Source: Lachnospiraceae bacterium
GTDB lineage: Bacteria > Bacillota > Clostridia > Lachnospirales > Lachnospiraceae
NCBI GenBank assembly: GCA_016288005.1
Contig: JAEEXY010000025.1
Coordinates: forward strand, 1 to 39,731
DNA: 39,731 bases
Direction of reading: 5' to 3'
The notes under the pieces were generated by a model. The model was not told the origin of the DNA and searched no databases. It saw nothing but the letters and a program-made list of their open reading frames with translations. Shown here one piece after another: positions 1 to 8,916 of the stretch; position 1 is the stretch's first letter, and each line of letters opens with the position of its first letter. A program made the position numbers and the translations under genes.

Positions 1-3000
1 TCCTCGGAGGCCCCCTGCATTTCCTTCCCGAGCTGAAAAAGGCATTTATCAGGACTCTTCATCTGACCGATGAGAATATAGTCGATCCCGATAATTCCCA
101 TCTCTTTGCCGCTATGGGCGCTGCGCTCGAGGCAGGCAATGAGGCCGCTCTCGCCGCCGCAGGCAAGGCTGACGCGCCCAAAGACGAACTCCCTCAGATC
201 TCCGAGCTCATCGCACGCCTCGACAAAGGCGTTGAGATGGCCTTTGAGATCAAGCGTCTTCCCGCGCTCTTCGAGGATGAGGCTGACTATCGGGCATTCA
301 GGGAGCGCCATGCCCGCGCCGTCATCGCAAAAAAAGCGATCGAGACCTACGAAGGCAACTGCTTCCTCGGCATCGACGCAGGCTCCACCACGACCAAGCT
401 CGCTCTGATCGGCGAGGAAGGCGAGCTCCTCTTCTCATTCTACGCAAACAACCAGGGCAGCCCCATAAAGACGGCCATCCGCGCGATGGAGGCCATCAAG
501 GATAAGCTTCCCGCCACGGCTCATATAGTTCGCTCCTGCTCCACCGGTTACGGTGAGGCTCTCTTAAAGTCCGCCTTCTGCCTCGACGAGGGCGAGGTCG
601 AGACCATCGCCCACTGCACTGCCGCCGAGTTCTTCGTGCCCGGCGTCGACTGCGTTCTCGATATCGGCGGTCAGGACATGAAATGCATCAAACTCAAGAA
701 TCACACCGTTGACAGCATTCTCCTCAACGAGGCCTGCTCCTCGGGCTGCGGCTCCTTCATCGAGAATTTCGCGAATTCGCTCGGCTACACAGCCGAGGGC
801 TTCGCAAAAGAAGCTCTTTTCGCCAGGAATCCCGTGGATCTGGGAACCCGCTGCACGGTTTTCATGAATTCGAACGTAAAACAGGCGCAGAAGGAAGGCG
901 CGACCGTTCAGGATATTTCCTCGGGTCTGGCATATTCCGTTATCAAGAACGCCCTGTTCAAAGTCATCAAGCTTTCCGACGCTTCAGATCTCGGTCAGAA
1001 AATCGTCGTACAGGGCGGCACATTTTACAATGAGGCGGTTCTCCGCGCATTTGAGCGCATCGCGGGAGTCGAGGCGACATGCCCCGATATTTCCGGTATA
1101 ATGGGCGCTTTCGGAGCGGCGCTGATCGCCAGGGAGCGCTACAAGGGCCAGACCACGACCATGCTGCCCCTCGATGAGATCACCGCTCTCACCTACAAGA
1201 CTTCAACGACACACTGCCAGGGCTGCTCCAACCACTGCATGCTGACCGTCAACATCTTCCCCGGCAACCGCAGGCACATCACAGGAAACCGCTGTGAGAA
1301 GGGCTTAAAGACCGTCTCGGACATCAAAAAAGGCGAGAATCTGTATGCCTACAAATATAAGCGCATCTTCGACTACGAGCCGCTTCCCGAAGAGGCTGCT
1401 CCCAGAGGCGTTATAGGCATCCCCAGAGTCCTGAACATTTACGAGAATTACCCTTACTGGGCCGTATTCTTCGCGCGCCTCGGATATCGCGTCGTACTCT
1501 CACCCGGCTCTTCCAGAAAGATATATGAGCTCGGCATGGAGTCGATCCCGTCCGAGTCCGAGTGCTATCCGGCCAAGCTCGCGCACGGCCATGCCCAGTG
1601 GCTGATCAACAACGGCATCAAGCGCATCTTCCATCCCTGCGTTTTCTACGAGTATCAGGAGACCGAGGGTGCGCAGAACCACTATAACTGCCCGATGGTA
1701 GTCTCCTATCCCGAGAACCTCAAGAACAATATCGAGGAGATCACCTCGGGAGAAGTCGAGTACATCAGGCCTTTCATCGCGTTCACCACGGAAAAGACCG
1801 CCGAGGACCGTCTCGTGCAGCTGTTCACAAAGGATTTCGGCATCCCCGAAAAGGAAGTCCGTCAGGCGGCCAAGCTCGCATGGGATGAACAGCGCCGCGC
1901 GAAGGACGATATCAGACGTGAGGGCAGACGCGCCTTAGAGGCCATGGAAAAGGAAGGCGGCCGCGGCATCGTGCTCGCGGGCAGGCCTTATCATATCGAT
2001 CCCGAGATCAATCACGGCATACCCGAGATGATCGCATCATACGGTCTGACCGTGCTTACCGAGGACAGCATTCCGCTCGATTTCAAGCCTGCAAGACCCG
2101 TCCGTGTGGTCGACCAGTGGGTATTCCACTCGAGACTCTACACGGCCGCGGAGTTCGTCCGCACCAGAGACGATCTCGAACTGATCCAGCTCAATTCCTT
2201 CGGCTGCGGCTTGGACGCCGTAACCACCGACCAGGTTAACGAGATCCTCGAGAACAGCAACAAGCTCTACACCCTGCTGAAGATCGACGAGGTCAATAAC
2301 TTAGGAGCCGCGCGCATCCGCATCAGGAGCCTTATCGCCGCGATGAACATGCGCCGCGACAGATGCATCACCTGCAAGCCCGGCCCCGTAGACTACCATA
2401 AAACGGAATTCACAAAACAGATGCGCGAAGAAGGCTACACCATCCTCGCGCCGCAGATGAGCCCGATCCATTTTTCGATCCTCGAGCCCGTATTCAGAAG
2501 ATTCGGCTATCGTTTCGAGGTCCTCGACAACGATAACCGTACCGCGGTGGATTACGGACTGAAATTCGTCAACAACGATGCCTGCTATCCTACCATCTGC
2601 ACTGTCGGCCAGTTCATGGAGGCCGTACTTTCGGGCAGATACGATACTCACAAACTCGCGATCATCATGACGCAGACCGGCGGATGCTGCCGCGCGAGCA
2701 ACTACGTTGCGCTGATCCGCAAGGCACTCGACCGTGTCGGCATGTCCTACATACCGGTCATCTCGCTCAACTACACCGGCATGGAAAAGAGCGAGGGCCT
2801 CAAGATCACGCTTCCCATGCTGATCGGCGCCGCTCACGCTCTGATCTACGGAGACGTGCTGATGCGCTGCCTCTACCATGTCCGCCCCTACGAGCTGACA
2901 CCCGGTTCGGCGAACGAGCTTCATAAAAAATGGGAATACATCTGTGTCGATGAGATAATCAATCCCAAGACAAAATACAGCTTTAAGCAGATAATCAGGG

Positions 3001-3635
3001 ATATGGTCAGGGAATTCGACGAATTCCCGATCGATGAAACAATAAAGAAGCCCCGCGTCGGCATAGTCGGTGAGATCCTTGTAAAATACATGCCTCTCGC
3101 GAACAACCACCTCGTAGACCTGCTCGAGCGCGAAGGCGCTGAGGTAGTCGTTCCCGACCTGCTCGATTTCTTCAACTACTGCCTCTACGACGCGGATTAC
3201 AAGCATGAGTTCCTCGGGACCTCTTGGAGTTCCAAGTTCTTCTCGAACTTCGCGATCAATGTCCTGGAACGCTTAAGAAAGCCCGCCGTAGAAGCCCTGA
3301 AGGCCAGCAAACGCTTTGACTACCCTATCCGCATAGAGGAAGTTGCCGAGTACGCGAAGCCTATCCTGTCTCTGGGCAATCAGTACGGCGAAGGATGGTT
3401 CCTTACCGGCGAGATGGCTGAACTTCTCCGCCACGGCACGCCGAACATCGTATGCATACAGCCCTTCGCCTGCCTGCCCAACCACGTGGTCGGCAAGGGC
3501 GCGATCAAACGCCTGCGCCAGCTCTACCCCGGCGCCAATATCGCCGCAGTCGACTACGATCCGGGCGCTTCCGAAGTAAACCAGCTCAACCGCATCAAGC
3601 TCATGATGTCGGCAGCAAAAAAGAACCTGCAATAA
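1..3635 (+). CDS. 2-hydroxyacyl-CoA dehydratase activase-like protein (BcrAD/BadFG + DUF2229), 5' end missing
   Basis: The reading frame is open from base 3, so the start lies before the window; about 1210 residues are visible. The first in-frame ATG (114) is internal, because the upstream codons read as the end of a first ASKHA ATPase domain (GGPLHFLPELKKAF). A second ASKHA domain begins near base 365 (GIDAGSTTTKLAL), with DIGGQDMK near 660 and the cysteine segment NEACSSGCGSF near 730; in HgdC-type activases such cysteines hold a [4Fe-4S] cluster. A DUF2229-type region follows (CQGCSNHC near 1218, CITCKPG near 2366). HgdC-type proteins use ATP to send one electron to 2-hydroxyacyl-CoA dehydratases. 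This long two-ATPase form is common in anaerobic Firmicutes, but its substrate is unknown. No dehydratase subunits are adjacent. Family assignment is firm; the exact reaction is not. Confidence 0.9.
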   Translation, partial: LGGPLHFLPELKKAFIRTLHLTDENIVDPDNSHLFAAMGAALEAGNEAALAAAGKADAPKDELPQISELIARLDKGVEMAFEIKRLPALFEDEADYRAFRERHARAVIAKKAIETYEGNCFLGIDAGSTTTKLALIGEEGELLFSFYANNQGSPIKTAIRAMEAIKDKLPATAHIVRSCSTGYGEALLKSAFCLDEGEVETIAHCTAAEFFVPGVDCVLDIGGQDMKCIKLKNHTVDSILLNEACSSGCGSFIENFANSLGYTAEGFAKEALFARNPVDLGTRCTVFMNSNVKQAQKEGATVQDISSGLAYSVIKNALFKVIKLSDASDLGQKIVVQGGTFYNEAVLRAFERIAGVEATCPDISGIMGAFGAALIARERYKGQTTTMLPLDEITALTYKTSTTHCQGCSNHCMLTVNIFPGNRRHITGNRCEKGLKTVSDIKKGENLYAYKYKRIFDYEPLPEEAAPRGVIGIPRVLNIYENYPYWAVFFARLGYRVVLSPGSSRKIYELGMESIPSESECYPAKLAHGHAQWLINNGIKRIFHPCVFYEYQETEGAQNHYNCPMVVSYPENLKNNIEEITSGEVEYIRPFIAFTTEKTAEDRLVQLFTKDFGIPEKEVRQAAKLAWDEQRRAKDDIRREGRRALEAMEKEGGRGIVLAGRPYHIDPEINHGIPEMIASYGLTVLTEDSIPLDFKPARPVRVVDQWVFHSRLYTAAEFVRTRDDLELIQLNSFGCGLDAVTTDQVNEILENSNKLYTLLKIDEVNNLGAARIRIRSLIAAMNMRRDRCITCKPGPVDYHKTEFTKQMREEGYTILAPQMSPIHFSILEPVFRRFGYRFEVLDNDNRTAVDYGLKFVNNDACYPTICTVGQFMEAVLSGRYDTHKLAIIMTQTGGCCRASNYVALIRKALDRVGMSYIPVISLNYTGMEKSEGLKITLPMLIGAAHALIYGDVLMRCLYHVRPYELTPGSANELHKKWEYICVDEIINPKTKYSFKQIIRDMVREFDEFPIDETIKKPRVGIVGEILVKYMPLANNHLVDLLEREGAEVVVPDLLDFFNYCLYDADYKHEFLGTSWSSKFFSNFAINVLERLRKPAVEALKASKRFDYPIRIEEVAEYAKPILSLGNQYGEGWFLTGEMAELLRHGTPNIVCIQPFACLPNHVVGKGAIKRLRQLYPGANIAAVDYDPGASEVNQLNRIKLMMSAAKKNLQ

Positions 3636-3646
3636 AAGCCAAGGGA

Positions 3647-3708
3647 AGACATGGGGACGGTTCTTCTGTCTGCGAACTAAAGCAGACAGAAGAACCGTCC
3701 CCATGTCT
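3647..3708. repeat. Perfect palindrome with core GGGGACGGTTCTTCTGTC
   Basis: Arms at 3647-3673 and 3682-3708 are perfect reverse complements (27 bp) around an 8-nt loop. The element lies between the convergent ends of the dehydratase activase and the ABC permease and is followed by a T-rich run, so it may act as a bidirectional terminator. A near-identical copy sits at 38355-38417, which points to a dispersed repeat family. Confidence 0.9.
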
Positions 3709-3723
3709 ATAATTTTTCTTGAT

Positions 3724-4563
3724 TCATCCCTTCAGTCCCGTCGTGGCCACGCCCTCAACGAAGTATTTCTGCAGTATCAGGAACATGATTATTACGGGTA
3801 TCAGCGACAGTACCGAGCCGGCCATTATCAGGCCGTAATCCGATGAGTACTGGCTGATGAACATCTTCAGTCCGAGCTGGATCGTCTTTTTCTCCTGGGA
3901 TTTCAGGTAGATCAAAGGTCCCAGATAGTCGTTCCAGGTCGCGACGAATGTGAATATCGTGAGTGTCGATAGTGCAGGTTTTGACAGCGGCAGCATGATC
4001 TTCGCGTATATCTTGTACTCGCTCATGCCGTCTATTCGCGCAGCCTCGCACAGCTCGTCGGGTATGTCCGAATAGAACTGCCTCATCATGAACACTCCGA
4101 ACGCCGAGAACGCCTGCAGGCAGATGATCGCCAGCAGCTTGTCGTTCAGGCCCATCTTACGCATCATGATGAACTGCGGTACCATGTATACCTGCCAGGG
4201 CATCGCGATCGTCGCGATGTAGGCAAGGAACAGCTTGTTCTTGTGCTTGAACTCGAGCTTTGCGAACGAATATGCCGCAAAACTGCTGGTAAGCAGCTGG
4301 AGTATCGTTACAACGATCGTTAAGAATACCGTATTCTCTACGAATTTCAGGAACGGTATCTTTGTCCATATGCCGGAATAATTGCTCCATTTCGGCACCT
4401 CGGGGATCCATACGAACGGATCCATCCGGAACACCTCGCGGTCGCTCTTTATCGACGCCGAGAGCATCCACAGGAACGGAATGAGCATCATCGCGGCGAT
4501 AACGATCAGGATCACATATATGATTATTTTGCCGATCACGGCTTTCTTATGCGCTGATTTCAC
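3724..4563 (-). CDS. Carbohydrate ABC transporter permease, MalG type
   Basis: This 279-residue inner permease subunit belongs to the MalG/binding-protein-dependent transport family (CUT1 sugar importers). The N-terminus has a membrane segment (residues about 10-30) followed by the usual periplasm-facing stretch and five further hydrophobic segments. The cytoplasmic EAA loop, which docks the ATPase, is visible as EAARIDGMSEYKIYAKIMLP near residue 175. The start is GTG at 4563, preceded by GGAGGAG at good spacing. It is the last gene of a three-gene operon (binding protein, MalF-type, MalG-type) with no ATPase gene, as is usual for Firmicute CUT1 systems that share a MsmX-like ATPase. The sugar cannot be read from the sequence. 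Confidence 0.95.
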   Translation of the reverse strand: MKSAHKKAVIGKIIIYVILIVIAAMMLIPFLWMLSASIKSDREVFRMDPFVWIPEVPKWSNYSGIWTKIPFLKFVENTVFLTIVVTILQLLTSSFAAYSFAKLEFKHKNKLFLAYIATIAMPWQVYMVPQFIMMRKMGLNDKLLAIICLQAFSAFGVFMMRQFYSDIPDELCEAARIDGMSEYKIYAKIMLPLSKPALSTLTIFTFVATWNDYLGPLIYLKSQEKKTIQLGLKMFISQYSSDYGLIMAGSVLSLIPVIIMFLILQKYFVEGVATTGLKG

Positions 4564-4614
4564 TGTCTTCTCCTCCCGGTCAGCATTTCACGGCCGCAGC
4601 CGTTTCCTCTGTTC

Positions 4615-5541
4615 TCAGGCTTTTTCCTTTCTGGACTGACCGTAGAACTGTATGATCGTTACCGTCAGTACAAGTACAAAGAGCACCATAGCCACCGCAC
4701 TGGAATATCCGAGATCCCAGTCGATGAAAGCCTTCTGGTAGATGTAGTAAACGAGTACCGTGGCGGATGTCGTCAGCTCTCCGCTGCCTCCTCCCGCGAG
4801 CATGATCGCTATGTCGTAGACCTTGAAGCAGTTGATCGTGAGCATTACGACAACGAAGAATGTCGTGGCCGAAAGCTGCGGCCAGGTGATATAGCGGAAT
4901 TTCTGCCATGTCCCGGCGCCGTCGAGCGAAGCGGCTTCGTACAGCTCACCCGATATGCCCTGCAGGCCGGCAAGATATATTACCATGTAGTAGCCCATGT
5001 ATTTCCATACGCTGAAAAGTATCATGGAAACGAGCACCAGCGACCCCGTAAACCACTGCGGCAGGTCCTCCGCCGCCACTTTGAAGGTGTTGAACAGGAT
5101 GTTGTTGATAGGGCCCTTTGACGGATGGAAAAGCATCTTCCATACCGAGGTGATCGCAACGAGCGAAGCTACATAGGGGAAAAACGAAAGAGTCCTGAAA
5201 ATCCCTCTTCCGAAAACTTTCTGATTCAGGACGACCGCGAGCGCGAGCGACGCGATCATCGTAAGAGGCACGGTACCCAGACAATACAGGATCGTATTCT
5301 TAAGGGCTGCCTTAAAGAATGTGTCGTCGATGAGCCGCGCGAAGTTGCTCACTCCCGCGAACTCGATGGGATTGCTGCCGTCCCATTTCAGGAAGGCCAG
5401 CGAAAAAGCGAATACTATCGGGATCAGCGTGAATACGCAGAAGCCGATGAAATTGGGCGCTATAAAAGAATACGCAACAAGCGTGCGCCTCGTTTCCTTG
5501 CTGATCAATGGTTTCTTTTCGTAATGCAGCCAGTTGTTCAT
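4615..5541 (-). CDS. Carbohydrate ABC transporter permease, MalF type
   Basis: This permease of about 308 residues is the MalF-type partner of the downstream MalG-type subunit. The N-terminus (SFIAPNFIGFCVFTLIPI) is the first membrane helix, and the EAA loop appears as EAASLDGAGTWQKFRYITWP. The ATG at 5541 is chosen because GGAG lies 6 nt upstream. An alternative ATG at 5574 would use the GGAGGGAGGG track in the hairpin at 5585-5613. The frame also runs up to a GTG at 5664, but that would put the hairpin inside the coding region. Together with the 3724-4563 product it should form the membrane channel of a sugar importer fed by the lipoprotein encoded at 5661-7025. Confidence 0.93.
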   Translation of the reverse strand: MNNWLHYEKKPLISKETRRTLVAYSFIAPNFIGFCVFTLIPIVFAFSLAFLKWDGSNPIEFAGVSNFARLIDDTFFKAALKNTILYCLGTVPLTMIASLALAVVLNQKVFGRGIFRTLSFFPYVASLVAITSVWKMLFHPSKGPINNILFNTFKVAAEDLPQWFTGSLVLVSMILFSVWKYMGYYMVIYLAGLQGISGELYEAASLDGAGTWQKFRYITWPQLSATTFFVVVMLTINCFKVYDIAIMLAGGGSGELTTSATVLVYYIYQKAFIDWDLGYSSAVAMVLFVLVLTVTIIQFYGQSRKEKA

Positions 5542-5584
5542 ATCTTTCTCCAAACCGGGCTTTAGTTGCCCCATCAAAGATATA

Positions 5585-5613
5585 CCCTCCCTCCGCTTTT
5601 GACAGAGGGAGGG
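5585..5613 (-). promoter_or_regulatory. Intercistronic hairpin between binding-protein and permease genes
   Basis: Perfect 9-bp arms CCCTCCCTC (5585-5593) and GAGGGAGGG (5605-5613) lie between the solute-binding protein stop and the permease start. Similar hairpins in binding-protein operons protect the upstream mRNA from 3' decay or partly terminate transcription, giving more binding protein than permease. On the mRNA the 3' arm contains a purine track that could serve as ribosome binding site for the alternative start at 5574, so the hairpin could also limit translation. Function is inferred. Confidence 0.7.
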
Positions 5614-5660
5614 GTTTTCAGATAATACCGGAAGGGGGACTAAGTAACCGGTATCGGGTA

Positions 5661-7025
5661 TCACTGCTTAAGGATCTTGCCTACTTCGTCGTTCATCTTC
5701 TGGATGCCTTCGTCGATCGTGATCTCACCTGTCATGATGCTGCCGTGATAGGAATCGAGAACGGAGTTGATCTCGGAAACGTGATCGCCGTAAGGAACCT
5801 CAAGATAAAGGTTGGAAACATCAAGAGCTGCCTTGCTCTGGTCATCTGTAGGGAAGCCTTCGATCGAAGCGATGGTGTTCTTAACGCCCTCGGTCATGCA
5901 AGCCGGGAAGTTACCGCTCGAAGCCATAACAGCCGCGCCGTCAGCACCGCTTACCCAGTTAACGAAATCCCATGCGGCATCGGGATTCTTGGAAACAGAT
6001 GTTACGGAAAGACCTGTGATGGTACCGAGTGTCGAGCCGGGCTCAACGCCTTCGGCGTGAGGATACTTAACGAGACCCCAGTTGCCGCAGAGGCTCTTGT
6101 CATACTCGCCGTTCTTGATGTTGGTGATCAGGGTCGCGATAAACCATGAACCCTGGTTCATCATAGCTACATCGCCGCCCGAGAATGCTGCCGAGTAGTG
6201 GAGACCTTCGGTCTTCAGATCGGCGTACTTTCTGCAGACGCCGTCCTTCTCCTGGTTGAGGACCATCTCATAGTAAGGCTTGATGAAATCGTAGTTGCCG
6301 TCAAGGATGGTGTGCTTGCCGTCGAGCATAGCGCAGAGCTGAACGGTACTTCTCCAGGTATGGTAATGTGTTCCGTAAACCTGCTTGCCGAATGTGGTAT
6401 CGGTAACCTTTCTCGCAAGTTCATCGTACTGGGTCCATGTCATATCGTTTGTGGGATATGCAACGCCCGCTCTGTCAAAGATGTCCTTGTTGTAGAAGAT
6501 AACCCAGAAATCGTTACGGAAAGGCAGCTCGTAAAGCTTGCCGTCAACGAGAACCTGATCGGTAGCGCCGGCGAACTTCTTAAGATCTACTTTATCCTTT
6601 GCGATGTAATCGTCAAGAGCAATGATCGCATTTTTCTGAACAAGTGTGGCGTAACCGGGAACGTCCTTGATCGTAACAACGTCAAAATCGGAACCCGAGC
6701 CCGAAAGTTCTGTTGCAAGGACCGTCATATAATCGGTCGAGCCCAGGTCTACCATCTCGATGGTAACGCCCTGATGCGAAGCCTCATAAGCCTTCTTGAT
6801 GTCGCCCCAGTACTGTGTGGTGCTCTCATCCCAGATAGCCCATTTTAATGTGATGTTCTGCGCGGGCTTGTCGCTCGATGTCGAACCGCTGCTGCTGTTC
6901 GAGCTGCTGTTTGAACTGCTGTTTGAGCTGCTGTTCGCATCGCCGCTGTCCTTCTTGCCGCAGGCGGTAAATACGGATGCTGCCATAACTATGCAGATCA
7001 GCAGCGCAAGAAATCTTTTCTTCAT
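5661..7025 (-). CDS. ABC transporter extracellular solute-binding lipoprotein (sugar)
   Basis: This 454-residue protein is a family 1 extracellular solute-binding protein. A short signal peptide ends at a lipobox-like FTAC with the lipidated cysteine at residue 22, followed by a Ser/Asn/Gly-rich linker (residues about 28-50) that tethers the binding domain to the membrane. The body shows typical CUT1 binding-protein features, such as GSSDYMTVLATELSGSGSDFDV-like N-lobe spacing, NKDIFDRAGV, MMNQGSWF and ISVTSVSKNPDAAWDFVNW-type C-lobe sequence. GAGGAGG precedes the ATG by 7 nt. It is the first gene of the importer operon and diverges from the sensor kinase gene. The ligand is probably a mono- or oligosaccharide, but which one is unknown. 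Confidence 0.93.
   Translation of the reverse strand: MKKRFLALLICIVMAASVFTACGKKDSGDANSSSNSSSNSSSNSSSGSTSSDKPAQNITLKWAIWDESTTQYWGDIKKAYEASHQGVTIEMVDLGSTDYMTVLATELSGSGSDFDVVTIKDVPGYATLVQKNAIIALDDYIAKDKVDLKKFAGATDQVLVDGKLYELPFRNDFWVIFYNKDIFDRAGVAYPTNDMTWTQYDELARKVTDTTFGKQVYGTHYHTWRSTVQLCAMLDGKHTILDGNYDFIKPYYEMVLNQEKDGVCRKYADLKTEGLHYSAAFSGGDVAMMNQGSWFIATLITNIKNGEYDKSLCGNWGLVKYPHAEGVEPGSTLGTITGLSVTSVSKNPDAAWDFVNWVSGADGAAVMASSGNFPACMTEGVKNTIASIEGFPTDDQSKAALDVSNLYLEVPYGDHVSEINSVLDSYHGSIMTGEITIDEGIQKMNDEVGKILKQ
6891..6938 (-). repeat. 12-bp tandem repeat coding the Ser/Asn linker
   Basis: Four 12-bp units (plus-strand variants of GCTGCTGTTTGA) lie head to tail and encode repeated NSSS blocks in the linker after the lipidation cysteine. 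Such repeats can change copy number by slippage, which would alter only the tether length because the unit is a multiple of three. Confidence 0.85.
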
Positions 7026-7089
7026 AAAATAACCTCCTCAGATTAAAATATCCTCCCCCTGTGTTTCAAAAGGGTTAGTTACAGTTATG

Positions 7090-7118
7090 ATTTTATCGTT
7101 TTTCCGTTTTCGCAAGAA
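7090..7118 (-). promoter_or_regulatory. Possible promoter of the sugar ABC operon
   Basis: On the minus strand TTCTTG (7113-7118) and TAAAAT (7090-7095) are spaced by 17 bp, about 65 bp before the binding-protein start. The -35 box is poor, which fits an activator-dependent promoter such as one driven by the adjacent AraC-type regulator. This assignment is tentative. Confidence 0.35.
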
Positions 7119-7211
7119 TGGAATAATTTATATTTGTCTGCACTTTCCTTTATATCGCCGCGCGGTATCGGATGCACTTTTCTTATATAACATGTCATTT
7201 TTTTAGTTTCC

Positions 7212-7240
7212 TTGTTATCGCGCCGCCGTTGGTGTAAAAT
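7212..7240 (+). promoter_or_regulatory. Promoter of the sensor kinase gene
   Basis: TTGTTA (7212-7217), a 17-bp spacer and TAAAAT (7235-7240) form a good sigma-A-type promoter. The expected transcription start falls at about 7247, the A of the kinase ATG, so the mRNA may have no leader. Confidence 0.6.
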
Positions 7241-7246
7241 AATCGC

Positions 7247-8875
7247 ATGAAAAACGATAAGCACCCTTCCGAGAGCAAAAACAGAATAATCGTCATCACG
7301 GTCACGGTCCTGGTCGTCGTCTGCGCGGCGATCATTTTCGTGAGTTATTCCGTATTCCAAAATTATCTGGAGACCAGTCTGATCCGCTCTTCCGAGGCCT
7401 CGCTCCGTCTGGTGTCCGACAGCATCGACTCGGATCTGGCGAATGTTTACCGTCTCGTACGCTTCTGCCGCACCAACCCCTCGATAGCCGACTATATCGA
7501 CAGCAATCCCGAACCGGGCTCTGTCAGATCGGTCGCGACGCACAACCGTATCTCCGAGGAATTTGCGGGCAATTCTTCATCGTCATACATACCGCGTCTT
7601 GCGGTGGTCACCGGAGAGCATTTCCTGCAGATCGTCAGCACCACCTACTCTTCCACCGCTGATCTTTCGGCAGAGCTGCCTGCGCAGGATTTCTTCGAAA
7701 AACTTCTCGATGCCGACGATTATGATTTCTCGACAGGATTCATAAAGGATCCCTTTTACAGGAACGGCATACAGATCCTGCCCATCATCAGACCGATCAG
7801 CTACCGCTTCAGTTCAGCCACAGGCGGATGCCTGTTCATGGAGCTTTCCTCTGCTCTTTTTACCGATGCTTTCAAGCGTTATCAGACCGAGGAGGACAGC
7901 CGCATATATCTGAACCTCCCCGGACACTGCTACTGCTACGAGGACGGCGCGCTCACGGAGGTCGGCGGATTCACGGTTCACGGCACACGCAAAGCATCCG
8001 CGCTCTTATCCGACACACTCGTACAGAAGGTCACCGATTTCCGCGGCGTAAACACGATCCTTGCCACAGTCCCGATAGACATGGCCGGCTGCAGTATTTC
8101 GCTCAGCATCTCGCTCTCGCGGCTCCATTCCCGTCAGCTCCTCATGTGGCTCGGCATATTCTCGGTACTTGCCGTGATAACCGTCGCCGGCATACTTTTC
8201 ATGAGACGCCGCATTGCCGCCGAAAAAGAAAAGAACGATCTCGAATACAAGATGCTGCAGAGCCAGATAAACCCGCATTTCATATACAATACGCTGAACT
8301 CGATAAAATGGATGGCCACGGTACAGGGCTCGGAGGGCATAGCGGAGATGACCACCGCACTGGCCAAGCTGCTGAAAAGCCTCTCCAAGGGCACCAGCAT
8401 CACGGTCCCGATCCGTGAGGAGCTCTCACTGCTGCGCGATTACTGCACGATACAGAGCTACCGCTACGGAGGCACTATCGGCGTGGATATCCGCGTTGAC
8501 GATCCCGCGATCGAGGACTGCGGAATAGTCAGGTTCACTCTGCAGCCGCTTGTCGAGAACGCGATCTTCCACGGTATCGAACCCAAAGGCTCCGGACATA
8601 TCGACGTTCATCTCGGTTTCGAGGACGGCCTTATCCGGATCGATGTTGCCGATGACGGAGTCGGAATGTCCGCCGAAAAAGCCGAAGCGATACTGCAGAA
8701 CGGCGGAGAAGCAAAATCCGAGTTCTTCAGGGAGCTCGGTGTTTACAATGTCAACCGGCGCCTGAAGTTCGAATACGGAGACCGCGCGGGCATAACGATA
8801 AACAGCACTGAGGGTGTGGGCACCACGATGACGGTTCGCATTCCCGCGGAAAACAGCGGGGCCGTGCGTTCCTGA
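7247..8875 (+). CDS. YesM-type sensor histidine kinase
   Basis: This 542-residue membrane sensor has an N-terminal helix (residues about 13-35), an extracellular sensing region of about 260 residues, a second helix (about 302-322, LGIFSVLAVITVAGILF) and a cytoplasmic kinase core. The His_kinase (PF06580) box is QINPHFIYNTLN with phospho-accepting His344, followed by an HATPase domain with N-box LQPLVENAIFHG and G-box DVADDGVGMS. YesM-type kinases pair with AraC-type response regulators and often control adjacent CUT1 sugar importers, and that arrangement is seen here. No ribosome binding site precedes the ATG and an in-frame stop lies at 7235, so the start cannot be moved upstream. Ligand unknown. 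Confidence 0.93.
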   Translation: MKNDKHPSESKNRIIVITVTVLVVVCAAIIFVSYSVFQNYLETSLIRSSEASLRLVSDSIDSDLANVYRLVRFCRTNPSIADYIDSNPEPGSVRSVATHNRISEEFAGNSSSSYIPRLAVVTGEHFLQIVSTTYSSTADLSAELPAQDFFEKLLDADDYDFSTGFIKDPFYRNGIQILPIIRPISYRFSSATGGCLFMELSSALFTDAFKRYQTEEDSRIYLNLPGHCYCYEDGALTEVGGFTVHGTRKASALLSDTLVQKVTDFRGVNTILATVPIDMAGCSISLSISLSRLHSRQLLMWLGIFSVLAVITVAGILFMRRRIAAEKEKNDLEYKMLQSQINPHFIYNTLNSIKWMATVQGSEGIAEMTTALAKLLKSLSKGTSITVPIREELSLLRDYCTIQSYRYGGTIGVDIRVDDPAIEDCGIVRFTLQPLVENAIFHGIEPKGSGHIDVHLGFEDGLIRIDVADDGVGMSAEKAEAILQNGGEAKSEFFRELGVYNVNRRLKFEYGDRAGITINSTEGVGTTMTVRIPAENSGAVRS

Positions 8876-8916
8876 TCCCTTTCGGGTGAGAATACAGACA
8901 CAGAACGGAGTATAGA

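Noticed and set aside
2301-3206. 301-codon minus-strand frame inside the activase gene
   Set aside because: Antisense shadow of a strongly supported coding region; composition is typical of a reverse frame.
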